Shown: piece by piece, positions 1-12,701 of the stretch
Layout: each line of letters opens with the position of its first letter
Numbering within the stretch: the stretch's first letter is position 1
NCBI GenBank assembly: GCA_002812745.2
Contig: NCSJ02000173.1
Coordinates: 1-64,000, forward strand
Reading direction: 5' to 3'
DNA: 64,000 bases
Source of the DNA: Scytalidium lignicola
Lineage: Eukaryota; Ascomycota; Leotiomycetes
The notes under the pieces: generated by a model
Databases searched by the model: none
Told to the model about the DNA's origin: nothing
The model's input: only the letters and a program-made list of their open reading frames with translations
Made by a program: the position numbers and the translations under genes

Positions 1-2101
1 ACTAAATTATACAATTATACAAAAGTTGTAAACTTTTCTACTTTTAACAAAAAAGTATTATTCTTATATAATAAGCTAGACAAAGTAATTAACTTATTAA
101 TTATACAAATTTATATTAGTAAAATTAGACTATAAGCATATTTGTTTAAACATTATATACTCAATATAAACATATTATTATACAATTGTAGACTTATAAA
201 AGAAATAGTTTATTATCTAATTATTAACTGTTCAAACTTAAAACAAACAAGAAAGAGCCTTAAAACAAAGGCTTATATAGTAAAAGACTTGAGAAAAATA
301 CTAAGAAGTTGTTAAAGATGTAAACAGATTATTAACTAGATGTTAACTACAAGAAGATTATAAGAGTATAAATTAACAATATGATTAAGGATCCAGGAGC
401 AGAATAAGACAATGGCGAAGTAGTAACGTCTTAGATAACTAAGCTACTAATTATTAACTTAATAGTATAGTGAAACTCTCCTTAACTAAGTTGGTAAGCT
501 AAGTACCAGACAAGAGAATAGTAAAGACAAGGCGAGGCAACTGCACCCAAGCAGATAGAGAGCAGCATGGAGGTTTTTACCTGGCCAAGGAGCTGGCATG
601 GTTTCTTGTATGATAGTGTAATTATCCCGCATACCCTTAGGGTAGCCCTATGGCCTACGGTAAGAATAATAATAATAATAATAAATATTCAAAGACTTAT
701 AAAGACTTGTATGCTATTATACAAATATCGGCGTATGGCCTGACAATTCAACTAAAATCCAGTGTTATTGCCTGAAAAGTAGCTAATACCGGCAATTTGG
801 CGTCGATTTAAGAACAGCTGGAGTCGATTTATTAAGTTTCCCCTATTTTTTTAGTTTTAATTAATTAAATTCCCATCGTTGGCACAGTCACGTTAGCTAT
901 ATCACGTGTAGGTTGTGACGTATATATTAGTGTACGGAGCTAGTTCGCATGCGGTTGCGTGGAGGCGGTGCCCTACGGCAGTACTCCTCCATATCAATCG
1001 CAACGCGTGCTGCTCATGACTTTGTACACATAATATCTCCATATTTTATGGCCATTCCGAGTGAACCGACAATCCCTTACCCGAAATCGAAAGAGTAAAG
1101 CTGATACTAAGAGTAGAGAGTTCAGTTCACTGATCACTTTGCCTATGTTCACTAATGGGTGCCTGCTTAGATCCCATCTGGGAGTACAATCTGTCAATGT
1201 CTTCCAGATTTTCAATGTGGTTTAGTTTAGTAGATTCTCATATTTCATTCGAGATTTTTTATAGAGGACATATGAGGTACCGTTTCCCTAATCATATATG
1301 ATCCCTTCACGGTATTTGGATACAGATCACAATTGTACCTCATTAGAGTTAATGAATGTGTTATTTCTTCAATTTCTTGAGCTAAAACGTTGTTGCGTCC
1401 GCACCATTTGAGTCAGAGGCAGGCAATGAGCATGAAGCTACCATAGCTTGCTCAAGTCTATGTGCTACTAATGAGGTGGGCTCATGCTATGTTTGTATGG
1501 CTTCTTTGATGATTAGCAGATCCTTTGCTATCTTTGAAATTTAGCACACTAAAGATTATGCTAGGTTTAAAAAACTATAATATATGGTGTAAAATGATGT
1601 ATTAAAAGGAATAAAAACATTGATGTCCTTCATTTTATTATAGACTGCGAATATTTAACAATTTAAACCTCTCAACTAAACAATTTTAAAACTCTCCGAA
1701 ACTTCTGGGGATACAATAACGCAGGGACAGAGTATATGTGGTGCTAAGGTGTATATGTCAGATGGTGTGGCAGGGGCACACTTCTCAGAAAACAGTAGAA
1801 TGAAGTCAATTGACTATCCTACAATATAATTACCATACAATATATAGTGCAATCAGTATTCCGGATTTTTCCTAAAGTTACGTTGAGTAACCTTGGTCAT
1901 AGTTGTTGAACTGCGTTTTCAGAATATTGAATCCAATTTTAGTAAGACGTAGCATAACCACCTATTCCACAATCTAACAGTATATAACTTTACCACACCC
2001 AGAAGCAAAATCAAGTTGTCAACTCCATATATTGCAACAAAAACTTGACTTCTCCGNTTTTTTTAGGCCATTAGTAACAAAACAAAAGCCTCTTGGATAT
2101 T
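1..2101. repeat. AT-rich, repeat-like DNA without a gene
   Basis: No supportable gene. Bases 1-380 are almost pure A/T with stops in every frame, which is the look of RIP-mutated transposon DNA. Bases 380-660 are more balanced and may be an element end. An (AAT)n microsatellite lies near 667-690. From 700 to 2100 composition is mixed, with only short stop-bounded ORFs. One N sits at 2057 beside a T run. RIP is inferred from composition, not measured. Confidence 0.5.
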
Positions 2102-3612
2102 CTAGAGTACAACGTCATTCACCTCAAATGTTTGCACAGTGCCAGAGTCGAAATACGACCAAAACTTCGTCCCACTAATATAAGTATCGTTGTATTCGAC
2201 ATACTGATTACCGCTTCCAATCTGAGTGCTCCAGCGTGTGACCAAAGCACCATTAACGCTGCCTTGTCTAAACTCAGATAGATCAAAGTTGAGATACTGA
2301 GCACCAGCTAAGTTTGCAGCAACAATAATCAGCTTTTCATTCGTTGAGTCATAAGCAGCAACGGTGTAGTTGCTCCCGCCAGTCAAGATCCGCATTCCCG
2401 ACCGGATATGTCGAGTGAACTGGGCAAGGACGAAATACTTTTGGCTTGGACTGCCAATAGTTAAGTCATCGCTGTCACCATCGATCAAGCCCCATCCGCC
2501 CCCGTCAAGCGCTTGCCAGTAAACCCAGGCGGTTGGATGAAGCCAGACGAAATCGAGAAGTAGGTTGCTGACAAGCTGTTCACCGGTAGCATCACCCTCA
2601 CCGTACTCGCTGTTCCAAAGTTTTTTTCCTGCTCCTGAGACTAAGCTATAGAGTGTATCTCGCCGTCCGCCGCCGTACTGGTAACCATGCACATTGATGC
2701 GTCCTACATCGCTAAGGGCAGCAGAGCTAAGAGAGTTGAACGTCGTGGATGCAATATCATATGTATTCTCATCTGATGCAGAGACAATGATATCAGTAAG
2801 GCCGCGATTGTCCAGCTCGCTGCGCAGGTATGGTATCACAGTTGACTGGACGCTGACATCAAAGTGACAGCCTTCTTGAGTTCCAGTCTCTCCATTCCAC
2901 CAGTCAGAAGAGGGCTCATTGAACGCCTCGACGGATGTGAAGCCGAAGCCCCAATTATCATTGGCGTATTTGGCAATTGTTGCTAAATATACTGCATGCT
3001 GTTGATAATTCCAGGGCTGTAAATTATTAGAGCCATTGTTCGCTCCAGAGGGGTTATGATTGTAGCACATCCACCACACCGGTGAATTGGAAAATAACTC
3101 AATTATGTTCACGCCTCTCTCTTGCGCCTTGGAGACCACGCTGCGTTGATTGGCGTCCACGCTCCAGCTCCAGCTGGATGTTGAAGGATCAGTGCTGTTC
3201 CAGTCAAGCCAGTATGCATCCATCTGACGGGAGAGTACCATGTCTGGCGATACTACCATTGAGTCACCATCGAAAGTATTCCGACTGGACGCCCCGGCAT
3301 TATAGCGGACGATGTTGAACCCCAGTCCAGGCAGATCTTGATTGTTGAGGCTTGTGTCATCAAGAGAGAAGAATATATCTGCAAGATCATCATCGGTCCC
3401 AAACGCCTTTGCCCACCTGAGATATAAGATCTTAGTTTTGGTCTTATTAATGCAAGAAAACGGATACAATTTTGGCCAACTAACCATGCCAAGGAGACTC
3501 CCCAACCTTCCCAAGTGCCCCAATTCGACGTTGGATCAATAGTAGTTGTTAGGTCCGCTGCAATTATAGGGTAGCTAGCAATAGTCAGCGCAAGGAAGGT
3601 GAGTATAGACAT
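2102..3612 (-). CDS. Secreted GH30 endo-beta-1,6-galactanase-like glycoside hydrolase
   Basis: Two exons, 3485..3612 and 2102..3416, with a 68-nt intron (donor GTTAGT, acceptor CTCAG) give 480 aa. The ATG at 3612 is chosen because it opens a clear signal peptide (MSILTFLALTIASYPIIA), so the product is probably secreted. Splicing restores GWGVSLAWWAKAFG, the N-terminal signature of fungal GH30 galactanases; without it the frame reads through into intron sequence. The acid/base glutamate lies in EAFNEPSSDWW and the nucleophile in WNSEYGEGD. The C-terminal 90 residues form the beta-sandwich typical of the family. Expected activity is endo-hydrolysis of beta-1,6-galactan side chains of arabinogalactan; exact linkage is inferred. 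No obvious partner genes lie alongside. Confidence 0.9.
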
Positions 3613-4753
3613 TCTTGTATCAAGCACAATTTGGTATCCGCGAGGAAAAGCGACAAAGACGTAGGAAATTCGCAATCATATGCCTCCAAAGAAGCGTGGT
3701 TCTTATAATGCCATCGATGAGCTCGCACATTGTCATTAGAAGCCGAAATGCCACATAACATTACATCGAGTTTTTTTTTAATATTTCCGTGACTAATTTA
3801 AGGTCCCGATCACTCCACCCCGCACTCCACACCGGCTGCTTACACTTACCAGGTGCTGGAGAGTCTGGAGAGTTGTGGGGAAATGCTCAAAGATGTCTTA
3901 TTATTGGAGCGCAACTGGTTCATCCCTTGTTTTAACTCACAGAAAAGAGGTTTCAACTTAAATAAGCACAACATCTCGGTCCGTGGTCCCCCGAACCTTG
4001 CAAGATATAGATTGCTTGTCCTCACCATAGCCGCATTTGAGTTGCTTGTTGGGCTTGATTGGCTGCTCCTTTATCCCGCACATTTTTCATATTAAACTAC
4101 ACGCGTAGGCAGGGAGCAACGCCACTCAAGAATTTAAGTCACTTGTTCCTGGGTTCCTGCTTCGGAATCGAGTGGCCCGACCCGGCAACAGCAGCATCGC
4201 AGATGTTGTAACGGTATCATGTCAAAATGGTCAGGATCCATGATCTCGGTTACAGGATCGAGGACCAGCATAGCCTTTCCTCCACTCTTGGGAGATTCTC
4301 TTCATATTCATTTACAATTGATTTTCATAAACCACTCAGTTGCCGAGTTGCGATTCTCTCGCTGGTATACTTGTGCTTCTGTTCGGGCAACTCCAAGTTT
4401 ACCTACATATTTCACCAAGCTTACCTGGATATTTTTGATGCGATAATTATGATAACTTCCAAGATGGAGAATGAGTCCCTTAGACAACCTCCTTCTGGCC
4501 AACGTAGAGAGAAACTGAACTTTAGTAACCTGAGTGTCTTCTAAAGGAACTAGCTTAAGGCATGTTCTTACTTCCTTCCAAATTCTCATATTTCCACTAC
4601 CCCACCTCGATTATATAGACATAAAGTAAATATGCAGTGGTTTGTAATCATATAATTTGAATTTATTGTCTCCTATATCTTCTGCTCCTCCATTACCCGA
4701 CTCATAAGGGACAATCATCTGCCTGCAGACGACCGCTGCTCTTCAAGATATTT
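3613..4753. other. Intergenic region between two minus-strand genes
   Basis: It contains the promoter of the GH30 gene next to 3612 and the 3' flank of the GTPase gene next to 4753. Short ORFs on both strands overlap each other, lack family features and have no convincing splice extensions. I see no RNA gene or repeat here. Confidence 0.5.
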
Positions 4754-7700
4754 TCATCCCCTAGACAGTATATTGGAAACGCTAGCAAGTAATTTCTCAT
4801 GCTTCCCCTTCAGTTCCTTGATCTCGCCCATCAACTCCTCTTTTCGCCTCTCTTCCTCGGGGTCTTCCTGATTCCTGACACCATCCACACGTCGAGGATT
4901 AGATGTCAGTGCCATCTCGACGTCACTAACGATAAGATCTAGAATCGCATTCACTGCGTTGTGTAGATCACGGAAAGTCTTCCGGACCAACTGATCTATG
5001 CTCGCCTTTATCTTGGCCGAAATATGAGGGAATAACGTGCCGTTCGTGATCCGCCCTTGTACAATGGATCGTTGACTAGCTGCCTTTCCGGTACCTGCTT
5101 ACAAACAGAAACGTTAGCGCACATGGTTGATGTGACCATAGCCGTATAATTATAGAGGTTTTGGATTGAAGGGAACAGAAGGTGATGTACTGACCACTCA
5201 CTCCAGCCGCGGCGCGGTATGCTGGAACCATCTCTGAAACGTCGTAAGAAGAGTGGTTCGGTTCGGATGCATACCGCTGGATCAATCTAAAATTTATTTT
5301 AGCAATGATACCTAGATCTGCTAAACAAGATTGGAAAAGCAGGAAATGGACGAAATGAAAGTGGACATTACTTGAATTCACGTGTAAAATCTTGCCGCAC
5401 CAAACTGAATTTGTACTCTATATCTTGAACTCTAAAGTCAATTCCTTGAACTAGGGGGGAAGCAAAGCATTGTTCTAATTATAATCTCATCGTTAGTACC
5501 GCTCTGCTGGCTTTTAGACATTCTCAACCACTTACCTCTAAGGTGTGATTGCAAATTGAGAAAGCAGGCTTTGATCGACTGTAAGAGCTTCTCGAAGACA
5601 GTGGGGATTTCATCTTCCACCAAACCCCACTGAAATGCCAACTCCGTTCTCATTTTCCAGATGAGTTCAGAATTCCAATTCAAATAGCCACGCTTCGCGG
5701 TTGAATGGTCGCCGTTATTCAGACACCACGCATTGTACTGAGCTGTGACGAAAAGATTAGTAATGATGCTTGTAGGGATACGGTTTGCGACGTGTTTACT
5801 CCAATGCCACTGCGTTTGGTTAGATTTAAAGGCTTTTTGATGGGGACAGAATTTGCATACAGAATACCACTCCCGGCCTTTGACATCTGCTGCCTCTTCC
5901 CAATAGTGGTTCCGTCGTTCTTTCACGTAATTAGTAAAGCTTTCTTAAAGGCTTAATTCCGACAGTTGAACTCACCTAGGTATGTGGAAAGCACCTCTCG
6001 GAAAGTACCCTTGAAGTCAGCTCTAGACAGTCTAATCGTACGGGATACCTTTATGAGTTAGCCTGATGCAGCGACAGATNAAAAAATAACGTGCACCTCT
6101 TCTTTCACCTCTTGGAGGAAATCATGAACTGATTTATCTTGCCCACGATCCTCATCTTGCAGATGAGGCGGGGAACTACTTGCCCAGATTTCGACAGAGC
6201 TCAGTAAACTGGACAGCGTCGATTGGAGGAAGTGTTTCGCTTCAAGGAGTTGGGCTCCTGCAGTGATCTTGTGACAAAATCGACGAAGTTCTGGAATTCC
6301 GCTAGCGAGGACCATTTCGGTATTGCCTTTTCTCGAATACTTCTCATAGGTTGTGTTAGACACGCAGAATACTTCCAATTGCCCTCCAGGAATTTTCGAA
6401 GCGTAGGCATTTTGGAGACCTTCTTTGACGTGGTTATTTCGAGCATCGATAAGGAGAAACTCTTGCCTATGGACTTGTCAGCTCGCTTTACATAGATTTG
6501 GCACTTGGTCGACATACTTTCGTTTCAATTGTTTCTTTAGAGTTTTGTTGTTATTTTTCTTCGCATCCTCAATGTCTTTATCAAGTTGTTCCATCACCGA
6601 GGACGGTATCTTCTTATGGGGACCGCAGAATTCTCTTCTCGCAGTTATCTGGTTAATATCCTGACACCCATCAGTTATTCATATCTTCACTGAAGAGAGG
6701 CATTGCTTTACTTCTGATTTGGTGCAGACAACCGCCAAATTCAAACTCTTCACTCCAGATTCTTCCCATTCTACCGGAGCATGCCGAGATAGAATGCTGT
6801 AGAGTGACGACTTCAGGGACTGGTCGGTAATAGCTCGAGATATTTTTGCGACGATAAAAACGTTATCACACTTCATGAGATATATCTGCGTTGCTCGTAC
6901 TCTTGCTAGATTTGTATCCTGCAAGCCTTTTATTGGTTTCTTTATTAGTTTCTCATATCAGATAGGTTCTGGCTGAATACGTACCAGGCAAGTCTGCAAG
7001 CACAACGCCCGTCTTCAAGACTTGGGCATTTAGATAGACCCTAGAAGTAGGCACGATTAGACAAATTAACCCCTAATACTTTCTAATAAGAATAGATCTT
7101 ACCGAATAATTTTCGTAAATGGCCAAAATCTATCCTGCATGAATATGCTTGTCATCGCGCAGCACTCTTCTGCGGTGTCCGCGGTTGCCTTCCAGAATCC
7201 AGAGTTACCACCATCTGGCCACTCAAGTTCACGAGCCCATTGTACCAACTGGTCAGTAGCTTTCATCAAGCCCCCTTCGGCCATATCGCAGACCAATTGC
7301 TTGTTAAAACCCCTCTGGTGCTTAAATCCAGCTTCTAGAGCTGACCACGCCTGCTCAGATTCCCTCTGATAACGAGCATAATCCTTGGGATCTACTTTGT
7401 CTTCTTCTACTTCGGGAAGGAATATTTGACGGTAGTTCCATAAAAGTTCTTTGATAAGGTCCTCAATTTCCGACCCCGAAAGGTATTCCACTTCGATTGT
7501 GATAGGACTTGTATGTTCCCTTGTCTTTTGCCTATACTCAGTGACAACTGAAGTGCAAGCTGCGCCAATATCTCCCTGTTCAAAAAAGTAAGCACTTAAA
7601 TCTGGTTAGACAGCAATATCAACGTACAGTTTTGGCGATCTCCGGGAAATGGAGCAAGGCGTTGATGAGACTACTTTTTCCTGTAAACATGTTAGCTACA

Positions 7701-8734
7701 GCTGTTATTCCTTGCAGAACACCGCTATTACCTTCCCCAGAATCTCCGAGCACCGCAATTGTCCTTGTATCAGAGCTCTGAAAGGTCCCTAGCCGTCTGG
7801 CATCTTTGGATAGTCTCTCTAGGTCGCTTGAGGGCTCTGAAGAACCAACTAATTTCTCAATGACAGTAGCTACCTTATTTGCAATGACCAGACCATTTTG
7901 CAGCGCGGTCTGGAAAACCGGGGTGAAGAATGGCTCTAGGGGAGCTTCTTCAACTCGCACATCATAGGGGCCTGTGTTGTCATTATTGTCACTAACGTCA
8001 GATACATCGGAGACACTTCGTGGACGCAGAATGTCTAGACTCGGACTCAGATTGGACACTCGATTGAGCGACAGAGGAGTTGCTGGTTTGAAAGAAGAAG
8101 CATGGTGTGTACCAGCTACTGTGTCTGAGTCATCTCCAGCTATCGTGGGCAGGCCTCGCTCTAGAGGGTTACCTGCAGCAGGAATCACAATCTTCTCATC
8201 TGAATGCATCGTATGCAAAGGCTGGGAGATCTGACGGCCCCGTGTCAATAATGTTGGCAGCGATGAATCGTTCAATCCCGTTGAGGAAGCTTCAGAGGAC
8301 GAAAGGCGTATCTCTACTCGTTCAGGGGATGGCTTGGGTGTTATAATAGGCAGGGGTCGAAATGTATACATCTCTTGCCGCTCTGTGGGCAGAGAGTTGC
8401 TCCCTGACTGGCTCATTTGGAAGGCTATTCGGGAGACATCTGGTGCTGGAGGCGAAACGTGACGGGCATTCTCAGTAGCATCTGGAGCCCGGTAGCTACG
8501 TTGGGGAGGAATCGAAATACTAGAGGATGTTGAAAGAAACTGGCTAGTTTCCGGTGGAGACCCTTTGTTGTCGATTCCTAGCATCTCATACCAGCTCTGA
8601 GATGGTGTCCCGTTGGTGCTCGGAACATTCTGCGAATTTCTAGGATTCCTGCTGCCCCTGACCCTCCGAGGAAGCGGTGCAATCTTGCGTCCCTGAGGAG
8701 GTACATTTGAAGAACCCGAAAGCGGAGATGACAT
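4754..8734 (-). CDS. SLIP-GC-like large GTPase (dynamin/P-loop type)
   Basis: Twelve exons join in frame to 1092 aa: 7732..8734, 7628..7680, 7103..7575, 6985..7040, 6712..6926, 6518..6660, 6097..6466, 5976..6048, 5536..5919, 5372..5450, 5198..5286 and 4754..5094. The first ~320 residues are Ser/Pro-rich and look disordered. The G domain follows. The P-loop GDSGEGKSS is assembled across a 51-nt intron. A threonine in GDIGAACTSVV may be G2. The G3 motif is LADLPG, continuing into LQDTNLARVRATQ, and a G4-like CTKSE follows. The helical region has the stretch LEVFCVSNTTYEKYSRKGN, known from fungal nuclear-GTPase SLIP-GC-like proteins. The C-terminus is charged and coiled-coil-like (EEERRKEELMGEIKELK). 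A 39-nt possible extra intron inside the ninth exon keeps frame and cannot be decided. Cellular role in fungi is unknown. Confidence 0.82.
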
Positions 8735-9013
8735 TCTACTTGGAATTGGAAGTTACAACAAGTGATGGGTGTTAATTGAGGATTACGATCAATGACTTTA
8801 ATGATGGGTGTAATGAGGTGACGTTTTCACCTTCAAGGCTGCGACACGGAGGAATCGGCAGGCGAGGTCGGCAGCGCATAGATTCATTGGAGAGGAAGAC
8901 TCACGGATGATACGCGGAGTTGGAAAGCGCTCGATCAGGAAGGTAGGTTGGAAGACCTACAACCGTAAAGAGTAGGGAGTGATCAGTCCCTTGTCGCGAC
9001 TCGACAGGCCAGA

Positions 9014-9480
9014 ATGACACAAAACAGAGAACGAAGAGGCCATCGAAAGTCTCGCCAAGGATGCTTTGCGTGTAAGAAGCGCAAAATAAAGGTTTCCATT
9101 CCACTACCACAACACTCATCTAATCCGCAACGCGCTCTGGACGCTACTCCAAATTTCAGCTTGACAGATTTCAAGCTGTTCCATCATTATCTTGTGGCTG
9201 GTCGAGCCTACTCTTCAAGGCCAATAGGGAGCTCATTAACGGCCCCTCCCAGTCTACATTTTTAATGCACGCGTCACCGGGACCATCTCCATCACACCTC
9301 AGCAAGATCTCCCCTGTTTCGTTTACAATCATTGCACAAGATCATCGATTCCGGGCCAGCAAAGGCCTCAATGAAGCCTTGAGTGCGCCCTTACAGTCTG
9401 TAGAGAAGGCCGGCACAGTCATTGCATCTAAATACCCTCTTCTACTTTTGCATCCTCTAGCGAATCAGGTGGTCGCATGA
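9014..9480 (+). pseudogene. Remnant of a UPC2/sterol-regulator-like Zn2Cys6 transcription factor
   Basis: The start reads MTQNRERRGHRKSRQGCFAC then KKRKIK, the first half of a Zn2Cys6 cluster. The second half with the remaining cysteines is absent. Further on, in more than one frame, come FSLTDFKLFHHYLV, PIGSSLTAPP, LMHA and KGLNEALSAPLQSVEKAGTV. In order and wording these match the middle region of UPC2-like fungal regulators. Frames change and stops intervene, and the sequence ends near 9480 far short of the usual 350-450 aa. It is best read as a decayed copy. It faces away from the GTPase gene. A short truncated protein from 9014 is possible but would lack a complete DNA-binding domain. 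Confidence 0.7.
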
Positions 9481-10437
9481 AGTCAAACAGCCAATCATAG
9501 TCTTTGCTGTGACAAGAGGATTCATCTTTGCATCCCATTCTAGTAATGTGGCCCTCGAGACTCAACACCTGTACGCGGTGAGGGCTACGAACCTACAGCA
9601 TAGTCTGTAGAGCCAAGATTGAGTCATATATTGCGCAAAGTCATATATTACGCAACCAACCATATTTTCATCAATTCAACGTGTTATAAGTTAAAATCGT
9701 CCTTTTCAAGCTTCCAGAAGCACACAGACAAACAATAACAGCATCAAGAAGTAACGTACCCTAAATGTTATACCTATATAATAAAATATGGACTTAGTTT
9801 ACCTATTCTCTTACTTGACAACATTACAACTTCAAATACTCGATCACAACTATATTACTTGATAAATTAATTGGTGTTTAACATTCAATTCACGTGTTTT
9901 TTGACGTATCAAAAACATGTTAACATATTAACAAACANTTTTCATGCACGAAAAACAGTTAAACTACCTGCCTTAAAAACAGACATCAAAATGAAGGATG
10001 AACTTACTGAAGAGCAAAAGTCGCAATCGATAGTATAATACAGGGAGATGGTAGACTAGACTACGAAGTGAAGAGTGTATGAGAATTTGAGTAGCTTGAG
10101 TTCAGGCTTTTGAGTAAAGCTCTGTCCTTTGTCCATTTACTGTTGATTCTCCTGTTACTGGCAGAATGATTCTCTATCCTACTGGTATTAGTAGAATGCA
10201 AAATGATGGGAATATTAGTGGAGGAAACCATGTACTGTAGCCCGAGCAGTCTCTACAGGCGCCCAATTAGGAATAGCCGAATAAAGAGTATGATTGTAAA
10301 AAAATAAAAATAAAACCAATATCGTTAGGCAACTATCGCAAGTGCCTTTAAGTGAAACTATACATTCTGCTAGCACTCGGTCACCCCGTTTTAGGTTAAC
10401 TTCAGCTTCTAGGAATCCGACTAACAACTGTGATAGG
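9481..10437. other. Intergenic region, promoter side of the G-alpha-like gene
   Basis: AT-rich with no supportable gene. One N at 9938. It includes the presumed 5' region of the gene starting at 10438. The reading frame extends upstream of that ATG only through a GTG at 10342, so 10342-10437 is probably 5' UTR. Confidence 0.5.
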
Positions 10438-11691
10438 ATGCAGGATCGAGAGAAGGCAGCGTCTATTGACACGACATCTGGGCTGCTAGAGGGTGTGATC
10501 AAATCGCCTGACAGCGAGCCCAGCGATGATGAGAAACCCAAATGGTGGAGACGATCCAGCCTCAGACCTCCAGATGCTACCGAAGCTCAAAAGAGATCAC
10601 TCATGATTGACAAGTTGATTCAGGCTGATGCTTTATCACAACAGAAAGAATTTCGTATTGTAATGACGAGTGCATTTGACTTCTATTACGATGCGCGCAT
10701 GCTAGTGTTATGCCTTTTCGTTACGATGAACACCGACGACTCGCCGAGGACGTCACCAGCGTCGGTGGAGCGTATTCAAGAGAACTTACTTCGCGAGTTT
10801 GACCGGCTACTTTCACGTAGAAATCTTGGGGAACTCGGCAGAGATGTGCAGGCCCTGGGTGTCAAAATTTCAAAGGAAATTCAAAGTGACCATATTCTTA
10901 CTCGTGGGCTCGCTCATTCTATTAGCCTGCTGTACTCAGAGCCAGCCTTTCGAGCCGACTGGATTGAGGATAATCGATTCCAGGCATATAAGGATCTGTA
11001 AGCTCTCTACCTCCTAACACTCTATTTCTCTAAGCTAACTGCGATCAGGGTTATTGATGCTGTCCTCCGGAACGCTGAAGAAGATTACCGTCCCACAAAA
11101 CAAGATCAGTACATCTTCTCAACCAGTGGGAGTTTATCTGGACTTTGGGACCGAGGTCTTTTTACAATTAATAATCTCCCTATCCGCGTATTGGATAACA
11201 GTGCTTGCAAGTACTCATCTCGTCGGATGAAGAGGAACATTATGGAGAACCCGCATTGTATCTTACATCTTGAAGATTTGTCAGCGTATGATGAACGACT
11301 TCCAGAGGATGGAAGTAGAACCATATTATCTGAGGGTTTGACATATTTTGAGACCATTGTAAACTCATCATGGTTTGTTAGTACACTGTTTGTGGTTTTG
11401 ATCTTAGGCAATGCCACAAAGTTCAAGGCAAAGCTGACCGGCTCGCCTTTATCTAAGATATATAAAGACTTTGTTGGTAGTGATGATGATTATGAAAAAG
11501 CAATCGAGTATATTTCAAAGTTGTTTTCAGATGTTAATCTGTCGAAGAAGGAAATCTATATTTATGTAGGCGACTTTACGGATCCTGCGCTTCTTGATAA
11601 TATTGTTACCGCTCTTAAGGATAATACTGAAGAAGTTGGCCTTGCGGGGTCAGAGGAAACAAGACATAAATTACAGGATTGTGTCATTTAA
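10438..11691 (+). CDS. G-protein alpha-subunit-like protein lacking all nucleotide-binding motifs
   Basis: Exons 10438..10997 and 11049..11691 (51-nt intron, GTAAGC..TCAG) encode 400 aa, somewhat longer than a usual ~353-aa G-alpha. The first in-frame ATG is used. Landmarks follow canonical G-alpha order: EAQKRSLMIDKLIQAD (N-terminal helix), DYRPTKQDQYIF (linker 2), LSAYDERLPEDGSR, GLTYFETIVNSSWF, FKAKLTGSPLSKIYKDFVG, DDYEKAIEYISKLF, KKEIYIY and LDNIVTALKDN. Each functional motif is replaced. The P-loop GxGESGKST position reads SAFDFYYDARM. The catalytic-Arg segment reads STSGSLSG. Switch II DVGGQ reads DNSAC. NKxD reads GNAT. TCAT reads GDFT. The tail runs past the usual CGLL-type end. The frame is intact and phase-matched, so it looks like a pseudo-GTPase rather than a dead gene. 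Function is unknown. Confidence 0.82.
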
Positions 11692-12701
11692 GAATCATCT
11701 CACGGAACTTTACGTTTCAAAATGAAGGTTTATTTCGATTTGCCAAAATATAAGTTATACAGCATGCTAATCAATGATACTCTGTAAGGATTACACTTAA
11801 AAGAGCTTAAAGACTAAGTACAGCGGAAAAGAAAATCTTAATGGGAGAGAAGNAAAAAATTTAATAGACCTTTTTAAGTGATCATTTTATTCAAGGTCAG
11901 CGTGGGTAGATTTACGAGACTTCAGAGATCCTCGGAAATGTGAGATTTGAGCGGAGATCGACTAGTTTGGAGCAAAATTGACCTCATAAGCAGACGAACA
12001 CAGAACTTTCAGAAACCTAGATTAGCATAGTAATTTCGACAATATAATATTTAACTTTCTGTTAATTGTTTGGGATTATAAGTGTGAAAGTTTGTATTGC
12101 CGCCCAGGAAGATGCCGACAATATGCATTGTATAGTATTTTACTATCTTCTCAGTTCCGGACTGGTATATTTGAATATTTGTGATAGTCGATTGTACAAA
12201 CCAAGCGACCAAGACAGTGGGAATGACGTCACTGCCCTCTTCTGAGCCCTATCTTCTGGATTCCCAAAAAAGCATACATTACTAGCCGCACATCATAATA
12301 CAAATTAAACTTTATCTCCATAAAATCATTCTCCTAGGTCTTCCTTCATTCGCAACTACGGGCTTCATCTCTGCTGATACCTCGCAGAAACCATCGAGAT
12401 AAGTTTTCCATACTGCCGCGAACCATTAGATGACATGAATCCTTAGTGGGATAGTCCTCAGACTAGGAAATATGAATACATCCGTAGCAGAACTCTAATT
12501 AGTCACCGATGAACAAGGACCAAAGGAAATTGTTTCAATCGAACTGCAAAATCTGAATCAAATCAGCCCACCTCTTACGCCAGATTTCTTTTGTGAGGCT
12601 TCCTGCTCTCAACCTTCGATTGTTCAGCATAGTGACCACCTCCACAAGGCCCACGCTGGGGATGACCCACGTTTAGCACAGCGATTGGAGACTTGCTTGT
12701 A
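11692..12701. other. Intergenic region between convergent genes
   Basis: A 1-kb gap between the ends of two convergent genes. It is AT-rich with one N at 11853. I see no ORF with family features and no RNA gene. Confidence 0.5.

Noticed and set aside
3846..4589. Several short overlapping ORFs upstream of the GH30 gene
   Set aside because: They overlap on both strands, have no family features and no convincing splice extension.
6467..6517. In-frame TGA in the GTPase gene between VPNLCKAS and QVHRQEF
   Set aside because: A canonical 51-nt intron (GTATGT donor, GCTGAC branch point, ATAG acceptor) removes it and keeps phase, so it is not a nonsense mutation.
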